Assembly (NCBI GenBank): GCA_029532415.1
Contig: JAQOTA010000071.1
Span: 1,550,001-1,614,000 of the forward strand
Direction of reading: 5' to 3'
Length of the DNA stretch: 64,000 nucleotides
DNA from: Marasmius tenuissimus
Lineage: Eukaryota > Basidiomycota > Agaricomycetes > Agaricales > Marasmiaceae
Shown here piece after piece: positions 33,501 to 44,743 of this stretch. Below the pieces are notes generated by a model that was given only the letters and a program-made list of their open reading frames with translations, made no database searches and was not told where the DNA came from. Each line of letters opens with the position of its first letter. Position 1 is the stretch's first letter. The position numbers and the translations under genes are program-made.

Positions 33501-34018
33501 TAGTTTTGGGCGGTTCAGGTCCGATAGGATTAGCTGAGGGGTCGCGTCTGTTATATTGCCGCCGTAAAGCGCTCTGCCAGGTATCCAAGCTATAACGCGG
33601 TCAGGACGCGTAATATCAGCACAGGAAGTCAGAAAGTGAGGACTTACTTCATTTTACGGTCATTAGACAAAGTAACGAGCAGTCTAAGCATTATCCGAGG
33701 TAGGACAATGCTGTTTCCTTGCACCAGATCATCCTCAATGTGCTACAAACATCCAGAGGAGGTAGGTGAAAAAGAGATTAGTGATTGGGAAGATGCATAG
33801 ATATGGCAGTATCAACTTACCTGGAGAGTAACGTCCTCCATATTGAATAACTGGTTGAATGTGTAGAAGAATTGGCCAAAAGCAGCCCATTTCCAGTTAG
33901 TCCTGAGGGTGGCGAGCTCCTGGGCAAAGGGCTGGGGTGGGATATCGAGTGCTACGGAAGGGATAACTTGAGCCGGTTGATTAGCATTCGCATTACGAGC
34001 AGAACTGCGGCGAGGCAT
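30514..34018 (-). CDS. DDT/WHIM-like and PHD-finger chromatin protein (RSF1/CECR2-like)
   Basis: A probable nuclear accessory subunit of an ISWI-type remodeller. The N-terminus carries a DDT-like module (ELATLRTNWKWAAFGQFFYT, FNQLFNMEDVTLQHIEDDL, ALRRQYNRRDPS). WHIM-like segments follow: EKLDSLHLLTEWQFQNPLRL and EWRIEPIGYDAKRNAYWLIG, then ADRLWIQRELPKPPRP. A long Lys/Ala-rich basic stretch, an acidic Glu run (about 32.2-32.3 kb) and a highly charged coiled coil (31.65-31.93 kb) come next. A C4HC3 PHD finger is assembled from DWELDCEICHRRGINM and LMSCGKCFKWQHIACHDKAD, ending EVEFFCRQCR. The C-terminal third is Pro/Gln/Tyr-rich and disordered. Related human proteins are RSF1 and CECR2; which ortholog this is remains open. 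The start at 34018 (MPRRSSARNANANQ) directly precedes the DDT region. Confidence 0.85.
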
Positions 34019-34440
34019 CGTGGGTAGAGAGAATGGAAACTGATGAGGTTCTGGAGACCAGCGTACTCCTTAGGACGGTCGATGTTCTCGGAGGGTGCCC
34101 TCAATGAACTAGAAGACTTGAAAGCGAGAGAGGCTTGTCAAGAAGACCCGTCCAAAGTCGGGGAAATTGTGCTGGAGGACGTCCAGGTAGTCGAGCTCGC
34201 CGTCGCCGACGATGAGCAATTCCAAAAGTTGGTCACGCCGGTCAGCATCAACATTTGGCCAGGTTAGGGTTAGGGTCAAGGAACTCCATCAGCGTCAAGT
34301 CGCGAAGCGCCCAGGCGATGCGCGAGCAAAGGGCTTTGGCTATGGCGTCCAGGGGTACCTTCACACTGGGGACGTTCAAAGTGAGAGTGCCGCTGGCACT
34401 CCCCCATTTGGCACCCGTTAGTGCCCTAGATCAAGCCGGT
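34019..34440 (-). pseudogene. Frame-broken coding relic containing a telomere-like repeat
   Basis: On the minus strand two adjacent open segments look like protein: LNVPSVKVPLDAIAKALCSR followed by IAWALRDLTLMEFLDPNPNL (about 34400-34260), and after a change of frame VDADRRDQLLELLIVGDGEL followed by DYLDVLQHNFPDFGRV (about 34250-34110). The frame change falls beside CCCTAACCCTAACC (34263-34276), two units of the TTAGGG telomere repeat. No start codon or splice pattern rescues a full protein. I cannot name the family. It could also be exons of a gene model that I failed to splice. Confidence 0.35.
34263..34276 (+). repeat. Interstitial telomere-like repeat, (TTAGGG)2
   Basis: GGTTAGGGTTAGGG lies inside a degraded minus-strand coding relic. 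TTAGGG is the telomere unit of most basidiomycetes. Two units can arise by chance in this much DNA, but the position at a frame break is suggestive. Confidence 0.5.
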
Positions 34441-34544
34441 TGTCCCTTTCGTTGCCAGGCTCTCAAATTTTAAAGGTCCCTACTTGAAGAATTCAGCCAT
34501 CATCTCATACGGTGCTTTCCAGATCTGGGATACATATGGGAGAA
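34441..34544. other. Short gap after the hydrolase stop
   Basis: About 100 bases between the hydrolase gene and the relic; nothing recognised. Confidence 0.4.
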
Positions 34545-35636
34545 TTACAAGGGTGCTGTGGGTCGGTCTAGAACATCTGCTACCAGAAATTCTATCATTC
34601 TCTGCTCCATTTCCTTCGTAAACTCGTGGCCAGCTTCTGGTTGAACAAAGGAGCTCAGAATTCCCTTCTCCCCAACCTTGAGGTCCTTGACGAAACGTTC
34701 GCTGGCGCGCCAGGGTACAAGCTCATCACTTCCACCAGATAAAACGAGAATCCTTTTGCCCCAGAATGGGTTGGAAGAATCAGCGCGATGGTACGGTGTG
34801 GTGACGGGGTCGAATTCGCGAATAATCCTGATAATACTATCGGGGAGATTAGTGCCCTCAAGAGATATGCCGAATCTCTCCGCTCGTTCAGTCATCAGGA
34901 GCAAGAAGTCTGGGCATCCTATGATAGGGATACCGAAGCTAAGTCTCGGCTCTGCTCAATCATAATGTGAATTGTAGGTTGATCGACCATCCTGGGGATT
35001 CTTCACTCGCCTTGAGAAAGAGAAATCCAAGTAGAGTGCCCTCCGAGGCTTATGCCTGCCACACCCCATTCCAGGATGGAGACGTTCCCTTGAGGAAACA
35101 GATATGGGGGTAGGAAGTCGATCAGGTAAGTGATATCTCTTGCTGTTCCGGCTGTGTAATTCGCTACCTCAGCGAATCGAGATGATGGGAGTGAGCGACT
35201 AGGCCTCTTACCTTGTATGGAATACATATCAATGCTACAGCACTTTACTGGTCAGGGAGATAATCGATAGAAGGTAGCTGCCCTGGACTCACGCATGACG
35301 CGGGTTGCTCTTTTCTGGATCCTTGCTCCAACCCTCATTGGCCTTCGCGTCCACCAACCGATGGCCGTGGTTCCTATGATCCTAAATTGCAGGGTTCTTA
35401 GATATCGAGACGAAATTGATGCTGGGAAGGAGATCGCGTACAAAGGTCACCAAGAGCAACTGCTTCGTCGCTTGCGAACATCCTTTTAAGATCTCTTCAA
35501 CGTTTGGCAATACATTTGCTGCCGAGGATTTTCGTCCATGAAGGAGAAAGCATACGACAACAGACTTTCCGAGGCTGTCTGACGCGCTGTGGACGTTGAC
35601 GGGAAGTCCACCCACAACAAAGGATTGAGTATGCAT
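34545..35636 (-). CDS. Alpha/beta-hydrolase (serine esterase-like)
   Basis: A predicted soluble alpha/beta-hydrolase of about 290 residues in at least four exons. It opens with a beta-strand region (MHTQSFVVGGLPVNVHS, VVCFLLHGRKSSAANV). DHRNHGHRLVDAKANEGWSK follows, a motif common in fungal members. The nucleophile elbow is AGISLGGHSTW (G-x-S-x-G). The acid is in VLSGGSDELVPW and the catalytic histidine in QPEAGHEFTKEM, so the full Ser-Asp-His triad is visible. No signal peptide is seen. The substrate cannot be told from sequence. A TATA box on the same strand at 35828-35836 is 190 bp upstream, implying a long leader or a start further upstream. Confidence 0.85.
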
Positions 35637-36155
35637 CTAGTAAGTGGAGGGGGTTGGCAGGTTTCTGAGATCTGATGCCTCAGCTTTGACTTGGCGCAGT
35701 GCGACTAGTATCCCTCCGGACCGTAGGTGAAAGCGGACCGCCATCCCGCTAACCGAATTCAGAGTATAGCGGCAGCAGAAAGTACTTGAGTCTTGGACTC
35801 TCCTCCTTCCGCCTTCCTTCCACAACTCTTTTTATAGTCGGATCGAATACTTCGCGCCATGGTCCAGCCAAGCAGCATAAAGTGTGATTGGAGGAGTCAA
35901 TTTCGAGGGAAGTAGACCGCTCGATGTCTCAGAACCCCGTTACACGCGTGTTTTGAATTTTCTCTAGCTTTGGCCGCACGATCAGCTGCCCGGTAGAACT
36001 GGAATATTAATCAGCCCTGACTGACACTTACACGTTAAGGAGCCTTATAAGTTGCTCTCAGGGTGTCTTGTTCTTGACATAATATCTTCGTTCTCTAGTC
36101 TGAACGTGATCGAGCAAAACCTTCTACTTCCTTCCCCCTTCTCCGCTCGTTCAAA
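35637..36155. other. Divergent promoter region
   Basis: Between the hydrolase and the transporter, which diverge. Apart from the TATA box at 35828-35836 I see no feature. A pyrimidine-rich leader precedes the transporter ATG. Confidence 0.45.
35828..35836 (-). promoter_or_regulatory. TATA box, probably of the hydrolase gene
   Basis: TATAAAAAG on the minus strand about 190 bases upstream of the hydrolase ATG at 35636. The distance is longer than usual. Confidence 0.4.
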
Positions 36156-38132
36156 ATGGTTTCGGCTGGTGCGCTGATATGGATATCAATTCGTCCTCTG
36201 TTACGACTGTGAGTACCGTGGTTGCTACAATTTTTCATAATCTCAAGGGTACTTCAAACATCTAGAATCCTGTGCACTGCCTGTGGATTTATCATCACTA
36301 AGGCAGACCTTTTCCCGACAGTTGCTGCTCGAAGTTTGGGTCAAATAATGCTGGCAAGTCTTTCGTAATGTCGACTGAGTCTATTATTCAACTCTTGAGC
36401 TCGTTGAGCATAGTAGAAGATAACAATGCCTTGCCTCATGTTCTCGAAGATAGTGCCTGCGTTCACGTCAGAGAACATTCGTGCACTAGGTATTGTCTTC
36501 GAGGTTTAATTTTGGCGCACGTCCCCTGACGTTGCTCCCATTAGGTCCCTTAATTCTCATCGCAAGCATCTATGAGATACTAGGGATCGTGATAGCTTGG
36601 ATTGTCAAGCAGTTCTTCTGGGTCCCCCATCGATTTAGGTACGGTATCTTGGTCGCTGGGGGTTGGGGCAACGTTGGAGACCTCCGTGAGTGATCTTCTT
36701 CCTTTCGCGGCATTCTTCTCGTGATGATTGGCTTCTCAGCAACTGCTGTGATCATGAGTATAACAAGCACCACTCCGTTCAATGGAACTCATGATCAAAC
36801 GCTGGCTGTCGCGTATATTTCCGTCTTCATTCTGGTGTACATGGTGCGATTCTCAGTCTCTGACGTTGCGGGTTCGAACAAGGTTCTCATCCGATAGTCA
36901 TAGATGTCACTTTTCCCCTTGGGGGGACACACATGGGTCGCAAAAGACTTCGTGGGACCGGATGTGGAAGCCGACGAGATACGGGAGGCAATGCGTATCA
37001 AAAGACGCAAGATGTTTCCCCGTCTGCCCAAGCACCAGTCGCGTAAAGGGAAAGCAAAGGATCCCGAGTCTCAGGAGCCGCGTCCGGAGCTGGAGGAAGA
37101 ACCGAAACCAGTTGGACGCGAAGATACTCCTTCACGGAGCAACCAACTCTCACGGCCACGACATACTAAGCACGTCTCTTTCTACGAGGATGCTGCAACA
37201 ACTACAGCCGTACCGACGGAGAGAATGAGCTCTCCTCCGCTGACCGAGAAAGTAACTTCTCCGGCCCCTACAGTCACCGCAACTACTCTAGAAAGCGCCG
37301 TTCAAGATTCGACTTCACCTGATCCCAATGAACAATCTCACTCACCTTCATCCTCACGACACCCACGCCTCAAACAATTGAGCGGGACACTCAAGACCTT
37401 TATCAAGGCCATGCTGACGCCTGCCTCCCTTGCTATACTCTTTGCCTTTCCAATCGCGCTCATAAAACCGTTGAAAGGCTTGTTTGTTTTAACCCCCGGA
37501 GCTGGAATCCCAAATGCCCCAGATAATTTACCTCCTCTGGCGTTCATTCTGGACTTTACACAATTTATGGGGGCAGCCTCGGTCCCGGTGGGTCTCATCG
37601 GTTTGGGCTCCGCCCTCGCGAGACTGCACGTACCGAGAGACCAGTGGGGAACGCTACCTCTGGGTGCACTCTTCAGCCTCGCGATAGGGAAGATGCTGGT
37701 CTCACCCGTGTTGGGGGTTTTGATCACACAAGGGCTTATTCGCGCGGGACTCATCAACAGCGACGATAAGGTGTTAATTTTTGTCTGCATGTATGCTTAC
37801 CAAACTGCTACACCGCGTGGAAATGGACTGATTCTATTTTTTTTCGATTTGTAGGTTCTTCTCCTGTTTGCCGACGGCCACGACTCAGGTAAATGATATC
37901 CATGTTGTGTGGGTGTATCAATACTTTCGCTCACCCCTCCCGGTCAGGTATTCCTTACCCAAGTATATAGTGGAACGGGGACTGCCGAGCACCTCTCGCC
38001 GTTCCTGATTCCTCAGGTACGTTGGCTCTTTTCCCTCCTTCCCATCTTGCTCACAGGTCTCGTCTCTAGTACGCCTTGATGCTGTTTTCTATGACTGGGT
38101 TGACAGCATATGCTTTACAATCCCTTGCCTGA
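36156..38132 (+). CDS. Auxin-efflux-carrier family (AEC) membrane transporter
   Basis: A PIN-like/AEC-family membrane protein; fungal members such as yeast Ecm3 have poorly defined substrates, and ER or membrane location is inferred. The N-terminal bundle includes LILCTACGFIITKADLFP, LNITMPCLMFSKIVPAFTSE and YGILVAGGWGNVGDLPTAVI with the conserved N-x-G-N/D pattern. Helices continue through VYMMSLFPLGG. A long hydrophilic loop of about 170 residues (36.93-37.38 kb) is charged and Ser/Thr/Pro-rich. The C-terminal bundle includes LTPASLAILFAFPIALIKPL, QFMGAASVPVGLIGLGSALA, LISPVLGV-like and the final helices ending SMTGLTAYALQSLA. Seven or more introns, all in phase. Start at 36156 because it places a hydrophobic helix directly after the Met. 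Confidence 0.9.
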
Positions 38133-38290
38133 TTTCGCGATCTTCTCGCTTTCATGTATTTCCTGGAGAGGTTGTAGCTCGCACTCCTATCCCATCACAC
38201 TGCATTAGACATATCTCCTCGGTTCATATACGCAACTTGTATACGAAAATACACGTAACCGATGCTTTGTCCTTGAACGAAATAGACTTG

Positions 38291-40647
38291 CTAATTCTGT
38301 TGCAAACGGCCCACATCCGCCCCCATAGTCCGTAGCCACTCAACAGCTCTCCGATTGTTGTCCTTCTCTGATTGTGCCAAACTTTCCATATACTCGGAAA
38401 GGGCCACCTTCGCCTTTTGCCGGGCGTCCAAGAGATTGGCCAATAGCCGGCGAGCTGGTATCGCAGGAGGCGATGCCACATTTACCTCGGTACCCGAAGA
38501 TTTCTCTCTCTTCCTGATGAACTCGTTCGTAGGCGGCGGAGGGAGCTTGCAATACTGCTCTACATCGACACCCTTTGGCGGTGTCCATGACGAAGGCTTG
38601 ACGAGTGCCAAGAGGTAGTGTAAACGGTAGGTAGCGAGGATTCGCTGGTACCTAGGTGCAAAAAACGAGTCAGTCGATCGTTTCGTACGACTCGGACGGC
38701 CGAGCTCACTTTTTGTGGAAAGCTGTGAGGAGAGCACGGTCAGGGTCATGATATGCATCACCGGGAAACGGTACAGAGGCTCACTTGAGATGAACAGGCC
38801 GTGCCACTTAATCATCGCCCACCCAAGGAAGATGCTTGTCCACAGCCTGCTACTTGGCCAGTATACCGACCAGCCATAATAGGTGGCAAACAGCTGCACA
38901 ACCTTATCGATATTACTTACGACCCATTGCAGAATAGGCTTTCCCGCACGAGATTTGAGATCTTGCACGAAGTCGGTTTGTTCCGCAGTTCCCAGAACGA
39001 ATGAAATGAAGCGCTGTGCCCATTGATGACTTCCAGCAATCCAGCCCATACCGAGACCCAGCCCACCACCGATAGCAGCATATTGAGCGATACCCTCTTC
39101 CTCACCAGGTGTAGCCAGAAATCTCACGAGTAAATGGGAAGAGATGTAGGCGGGGATATGTGTGATGAGTGCAGGAGTGAAAAGCGCGAAAGCGGTGAGT
39201 TTGAAAGGTAAGAATATTAGGGAGCGGATGTTGAAGAATCGATCGATCAATGTCGCGAGGTGATATGTCCGCGAAGGATAGGAATAGGGAGACAACTCAA
39301 GCGAGAATGGTCGGGGAAACAAGTCTTCAACCAACGAATGGCTCAAAGATGTATGGTGGAGTAAAGAGAAGTATCGTGTCAGTTGGAGTTTGGCGCTTTG
39401 AGCCTTCTCACTGGATGATGCTGGGGAGAGTATTCGAATAAGCCTGGATGATGGTGATTCAGCGGAGTTCATCAGAGTATTTGATCTTGTACGAACGTCT
39501 GCGATATTTCAGTCCAGTGTCGTAGGTTAATGTTTTTCGGGTCTTTCCACAGGATATCTCGAGCTGTCTGCGCGGCATCAAGAGTTTCCCTACACATAAA
39601 AGCAATTCAGTTACCAGTCGCTCGAAGGAGCAACTTGAGTTGTACCAATCCTCTGCGTTTATTGTGGTAGCCCTTAGCTGTTGCTCCGCCTGCGTCATGA
39701 TACCCTTCACGGCGTTACGTGCGTGTTCCTCGGCCTCAGCTTCATCGTTGGTCTCAAACAGTCCCTTGGTGTACTCAGAAGCACGTATTGGAGCACCATA
39801 TCTGGGTCATGAAGCTTTAGTCTCAATAGATAGGGGAATGGGAAGAGCACAAACCGCACGACGACCTAAAAGGAAGTCTTCCATTCAGTTCGCCCTCACT
39901 AGAGGAGTCTCGAAACACTTACCCGGCTCAGGTATCTCGATTTATCAGTATAAACGATCGCAACTGGCACAATGACTAGCTTTTCAGCCTTCGAGGAGGA
40001 CACGGAGGCTTCGTTCTTGCCGTTCGTGTTCGCGCGCCCACGTTCCCATTTGAGATATTCGACCGCTGCCCATGCAGCACCGCTCATGATCTGCACGATG
40101 TTAGGCTGCGTATAGCTCGTGCCCTCAGGAAACACGCCAATTACTTGCCCACGCGAAAGTGCGCGAGATGTGGACACGAATAGATCCGACTGGGATACCA
40201 TTTTGCTGTCCGCCGTGTCGGTTCCCCGATTGGGATTTCGCTTCACTGGGATTGCACCGGAAGAGGACATAATTGAACCCCCAACTGGGCTTTTGAACAT
40301 GCTTGATTTCGCCCAGAAAGATATGTGTCGACGATGTGGAATTGTTGCAGCTGCATGCCGGCACGTTGAAGTTCATTGAGCGTTGACACGTCCGGTTTAT
40401 TTCGTGAGACTATGCTCACCGAGAGTCGCAATGTCTATAATTTCATTATGGTGGGTTGATACTCTATGAAAGATCCCAGAAAGTCAGCAAGGGTGTATTC
40501 GACGGGCAACCCGTGCACTCACAGTATAATGGGCCCATCTTTCGGTACACTCTCGTATCCCTGAACTTCGACTTCGTCGTAGTATCCAGCAAGTGTCCAG
40601 TCAGATATTTTTCGCAATATCCGGTAAACGACCTTTAATTCCACCAT
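38291..40647 (-). CDS. Glycerol-3-phosphate / DHAP acyltransferase (SCT1/GPT2 family)
   Basis: An ER-membrane enzyme that acylates glycerol-3-phosphate at sn-1, the first step of phospholipid and triacylglycerol synthesis. The N-terminal part (MVELKVVYRILRKISDWTL, VEVQGYESVPKDGPIIL) leads to the PlsC motif I, THHNEIID (H-x4-D). Then FKSPVGGSIMSSSGAIPVKR and motif III VIGVFPEGTSYTQP follow. KLVIVPVAIVYTDKSRYLSR precedes a variable helical region. The C-terminal half (393 codons in the last exon) has several hydrophobic segments (LIFLPFKLTAFALFTPALIT, YAAIGGGLGLGMGWIAG). Total near 690 residues, slightly shorter than the yeast enzymes. All joints are in phase. Confidence 0.92.
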
Positions 40648-40949
40648 GCCTTGGCGTTGTGAGGGACAACTGTAAGGCCTGTGAGGGTTGTGGTGGGTGC
40701 TGGTGGGTGTCGGGAAGAGGGAATTTGATTGCCGGTTGCATTCGCCCCAAGCCGTCCAAGCCCTGTCCAAGCTGTTATTTCTTCACCTTCTTCAACGACC
40801 AACTTGAACTCGACTGGCACCGATAATTTTCAGCAAAAAACCTCTCTTGTTAACCACAGCCGGGAAATTCATACGTTGATAAGTCTCGCATGCTTTCATT
40901 GAGGATAGCGCCCTATCAAGAAATTTAGCGCATCCCAATTGCCGCAAAT
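40648..40949. other. Divergent promoter region
   Basis: 302 bases between the start codons of the acyltransferase and the zf-HIT gene. No TATA box or other clear site. Confidence 0.45.
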
Positions 40950-41753
40950 ATGCCTCAACGACAAAAAGTAAGCTGTCAAATATGCAAGGAGAAGGAAATG
41001 AAGTATACCTGTTCAGCGTGTACGGCCGTGTAGTATGTGCGTTGTTTGTCTATGAGAACCTATCTTTTTTACTGATTCGATTCATATTCTCCAGTTGCTC
41101 GGTGCCTTGTTATAAGCAACACAAAGGTACGTACTTCTTGGATGATAACAATCATAGAAATTACTAAGGCACTTGTCTAGAATCGTTGTGCAAACCGGGA
41201 GAGCAGAGTTCAGATGCGAGATCGTTTACTGCACCGCAGGAAGAATCCGAAACGTCTATGACGCAACTACCAAAGCCTCTGGGTGGTAATGAAGACGAAC
41301 CTCTAGAAGAATCCAAGCCTTTGAAGCCTCTATCATCACTGAGATGGCCATATGTTCCAGAAGAACCTGCTTATCCTGATCCTCTCACCCGGGACGACCC
41401 AAAGCCCTTACAAATTCGTCATTACGAAGCTATAGGTCCATCTATTAAATTTTATTCCGTCGGCATGTGTCGCTCACCCCTTCACCACAGCGACGTCAGA
41501 GGCCGTCCGGAAGATTCTGGAAGAGAATCCCAACCTACCAGGGTTACTCAGGTCTATTGATGGTTTGAAAGGGGCCGATCGGGAAAGCGCCCTGCAGCAG
41601 GCTCTCGGTGTCCAAGTTCCCTCAATCGGTGACAACACAACAAAGAAAGAGGTGGATGAAGACGTCCTGGCGCTCAGAGCGTTCGCCGAGGCTATAGAAA
41701 CAGCTGTAAGAGGGGAGCGGGCTGGCGCGTTAGGTTTGGACTGGGGTGATTGA
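40950..41753 (+). CDS. zf-HIT protein (ZNHIT3/Hit1-like)
   Basis: HIT zinc fingers occur in box C/D snoRNP assembly and remodelling factors; ZNHIT3/Hit1 is the closest by size and layout, which is my inference. Exon 1 gives SCQICKEKEMKYTCSACTAV. A GTATGT donor interrupts the Tyr codon of YCSVPCYKQHK, and the third exon supplies ESLCKPG. The zinc ligands are CxxC, CxxC, CxxxC and H-x4-C. The remainder is hydrophilic, with SLRWPYVPEEPAYPDPL and a C-terminal helical domain (EAVRKILEENPNLPGLLRSI, DVLALRAFAEAIETAVRGE) similar to the Hit1 C-terminus. It ends LGLDWGD. Four exons, about 190 residues, in phase throughout. Confidence 0.88.
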
Positions 41754-42379
41754 CGAGATAGACGTGGTCACTGGTCGCGGAACTTGGACTCCTCGGGGAG
41801 AGCTGAAGTCATCAATGTTATCGTTGTGGACACACACCAAACATTTGATTATTGATCGTCGAGTGAATGCCTCTCTCTGCTTACTTGTTGTTGTGCGGGA
41901 AGGACTAAGCATTACAACTATACAGGGTAACAGCCCTTCTCTCTGATATGAACTGTATCTATGAATGGACGCCTGGAGGCTGTAATACATTCTATTGTGG
42001 AAGAGGCCCCAAGAGGCCCGACTCCGAGGAAAATGGCCCGCCGTAAGCCTATTCATCAAATCGGAGACAAGCCGGAACAAGGCGATTCGCCGAGGGCGTG
42101 CCACTGGGGGCGCGGTAAAAAATGTGGTAGGCGCTCTGGATGACTCGTTTGTCAGACTCAGACTCGTCATGAATAAGGTAGGAATGGAGGTGTGCGGCCT
42201 CGGAGAAAAGAAAAAGCAGCCAGTTGGGCAAAGCGTAGATGGTATAAAAGGATCGGTCCCGACTCCATAGCCAACCCAGTTCAAGCTACCAGCACTACTC
42301 CGCTCATCCACTCAAACTTCCGCCCACACCTCCTTCACTACAACTCCAGCTTAACCACTATCTCACTCCCCACAACGCA
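41754..42379. other. Intergenic, promoter of the DUF2156 gene
   Basis: It contains the TATA box at 42243-42250. The first 450 bases hold no recognised feature; an antisense open frame of 193 codons spans the zf-HIT stop and this gap but lacks any motif. Confidence 0.45.
42243..42250 (+). promoter_or_regulatory. TATA box of the DUF2156 gene
   Basis: TATAAAAG about 130 bases upstream of the ATG at 42380, followed by a C-rich, pyrimidine-rich leader. Confidence 0.55.
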
Positions 42380-43911
42380 ATGTCGACTTCAGTGCAGGAG
42401 CAACAACAACAACAGTTCGCCGATATGGACGATGCCCGCTCCTCTATATTCTTCGAGGATGATGAAGACTCTTCCCAATCCCAACCTACTGCCGAGTTCC
42501 TCTCCTTCGCAGCCACCATCGCGCCTTCAGAAGATGGTTTCGACAAGACCTCCATTGCCCGCCTCATTTCCCTATACGGATCTGCATCCTCAACTGCCTG
42601 GCTCGAGTTCTCTCGATACAAGATCTGGCAGGCACCCGAGTCGTTCTTAAAGGAGAACCCCACTGCCGAGTTCCTCCCAGTTCAGGGGTACATGCAACAC
42701 AAGAAGTGGATCTTCGCATGGGGTAACCCTTTGGTTTCCGATGTCTCACTCCTTGCCCCGACCGCGAAGGCGTTCATCCGATGGGCGATTGACGAGCAGA
42801 AGTGTAAGCCCGTTTGGTGCTGTACCGACCTCGCCCTGGAGACTGTGCTTGGAAAGAACCCGGAGATTGCATGGAGCGCGGTTGGATGTATCCAAGAGGA
42901 GGTTTTGGAGCCTGAGCACATCCTCGAGATGACCAGCGACAGCTACAGAGGCAAGGAGGGTGTTCACGCTGTAAAGGACTTGAAGAAGAACTTGAGGCGG
43001 GCAGAGAGATCCGGCGTTACCATCGAGGAGACGACCGGCAAGTGGACGCCCAAGGACAGGAAAGAGGTCGAAGAGGGCCTCTGGGAATGGAAGAAGAGCA
43101 AGGCGCAGAAGGGTGTGCAGATCGCATCGGTAAGCTTTCATTGGTACATCTTACACTGAATTGAGGACTTAACGAATATTGATAGACTACTGGACAACCG
43201 TGGATCGACGAACCCCACAGACGGTACTTGGTTGCTCGCCACGAGGGCCACATCGTCGGTATCCTCATCTTGACACCCATCCACGGGCCATACCAGCCTG
43301 ATGCTGCCGCTCTTGCCAAGAAGGCCGCCCCCGTTGCTGCCACCACTACCCAGAAGCGCAGATTCAATCTCGCATCACTCAACTTCAACAAAGATAAATC
43401 CACCCCCGCTCCGACTGCCTCCACCCCCACAGATTCGGATTCTTCGAATGCCCCTTCACCCACATTCAGCCGCATCTCATCGAGGTCCTCCATCAGCGAC
43501 GACTTCTCGCTTGACGGACCCCCCAAGTCTACCTTGACTTCCAACTACTACCTCATCAAGAACGCCATCTCGTTCCCCACCGCACCCCGTGGTACCTCCG
43601 AGTTGCTCATCCACTCTTCCTTGGAGCTCCTCCACAAGGTTGCTTCGGGCTCAGGCAAGCGTGCACCCAAGGTCACCTTCGGTATCACCGCCTCTGATAC
43701 CCTTACCCCCGTCGACAACCTCTCGGGATGGAAGATCGTCGGCTTGTCCAAGGTGTACGGAAAGGTTTCAAAGACCGCCGGCCTGCTCAAGCGGGGTGAC
43801 TTCCGAGCCAAATTCGACTCCGGAGTCGAGCCCATGTACGTCTGCTACCCCAAGGACGAGGGCTTCGGACTTGACGGTATCAAGTCGCTGTTGAAGGTGC
43901 TCAGGAAGTGA
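42380..43911 (+). CDS. DUF2156 (LPG-synthetase C-terminal / tandem GNAT) family protein
   Basis: A 491-residue protein from two exons, with one 56-nt intron at 43130-43185. A Gln-rich start is followed by GNAT-like folds: YKIWQAPESFLKENPTAEFL, KWIFAWGNPLVSD, EQKCKPVWCCTDLALETVLG, VKDLKKNLRRAERSGVTIEE, RRYLVARHEGHIVGILILTP and, near the end, YYLIKNAISFPTAPRGTSEL, FGITASDTLTPVDNLSGWKI and FDSGVEPMYVCYPKDEGFGL. This order matches DUF2156, found in bacterial aminoacyl-phosphatidylglycerol synthases. In fungi, DUF2156 enzymes (ErdS, ErgS) are known to transfer Asp or Gly from tRNA to ergosterol. A Ser/Pro/Thr-rich insert (43.32-43.53 kb) splits the domain. Sterol or lipid aminoacylation here is inference. 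Codon use is strongly C-ending, suggesting high expression. Confidence 0.8.
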
Positions 43912-44743
43912 GCCAATACCAACTACCAGGGTATCAGTGAAAAAAGTATACATTAAATTTTACGATTAATCTTGTTCAAGTTGTAGTTGTACGGTTCGCA
44001 TATCCCCCTCGCATCATCATCAGGCATATATCCTTCTCTCCTCCAATGTACTTATTCTCATTCATCATGGTCTAGTTATCCCATTGCATGTTGTCCATTG
44101 TAGTCTATTTTGGCTTTCATCCTAGTTGTCATTTGCTATTGTAGCGATCTGTACATGATTTCTAACTTATATTATCCATTTTACTCATCTACCGCGAGTG
44201 AACGAGCGAAAGACTAAAGACTAAAGTTATCAGCGTGACGACAATCATCGTCGGCGGAATAAGCGAGCTTACGATATGTCGGGACCTGAGCGCAATTGCT
44301 TCAAAATACAGATTTCATAACAACGGCCGGGTAAGATAAGTAGTGACTAAGCTCCTTCTCGCGTCTCGCCACAAAGCTGGGTATGGTCCGATGATGCAGG
44401 ACGGTAGAAAGTGCTGGAAACTTAAAGTGGTGTCGACAATATGACGGTCACAAGGATTCCTTCCGAAGATTGGCGAAGTCCGGAACGACGTCGTAAAAAA
44501 ACCGGTAGGGATCCTGTGATTTCTTGCGGTCTCGTAGGGACAGGTAGGGACAGGTAGGGACGCGGTGGGTCCAGACACTGACATTGTCCCTCTCGATCAA
44601 GTAAGGTCCCTCGCCAGGCTGAAGGTCAAGACCAATTAGTTCACGCAGTAGATCCGACTGTTGAAGAGCGTGCCTTACAGGAAAAACGACTATTCCTAGA
44701 ACTTCGCGGCAGAAAGGTACCTATCCAGAGGGTGAGGTGCCGG
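43912..44743. other. Intergenic, convergent 3' ends with a small tandem repeat
   Basis: AT-rich 3' flank of the DUF2156 gene, then unassigned DNA. A short tandem repeat with unit GTAGGGACAG, almost three copies, lies at 44534-44561. No gene is recognised. Confidence 0.5.
44534..44561 (+). repeat. Short tandem repeat GTAGGGACAG
   Basis: Almost three exact copies of a 10-bp unit in intergenic DNA downstream of the splicing factor gene. Confidence 0.7.

Noticed and set aside
36861..36900. GGTTCGAA box resembling a tRNA T-loop
   Set aside because: No matching acceptor stem or A box nearby, and it lies in an intron of the transporter gene.
41730..42311. 193-codon minus-strand open frame
   Set aside because: It overlaps the zf-HIT stop and the DUF2156 promoter, has low-complexity composition and no recognisable motif.
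43017..43544. 175-codon antisense frame in the DUF2156 gene
   Set aside because: Complement of C-rich codons; typical shadow frame.
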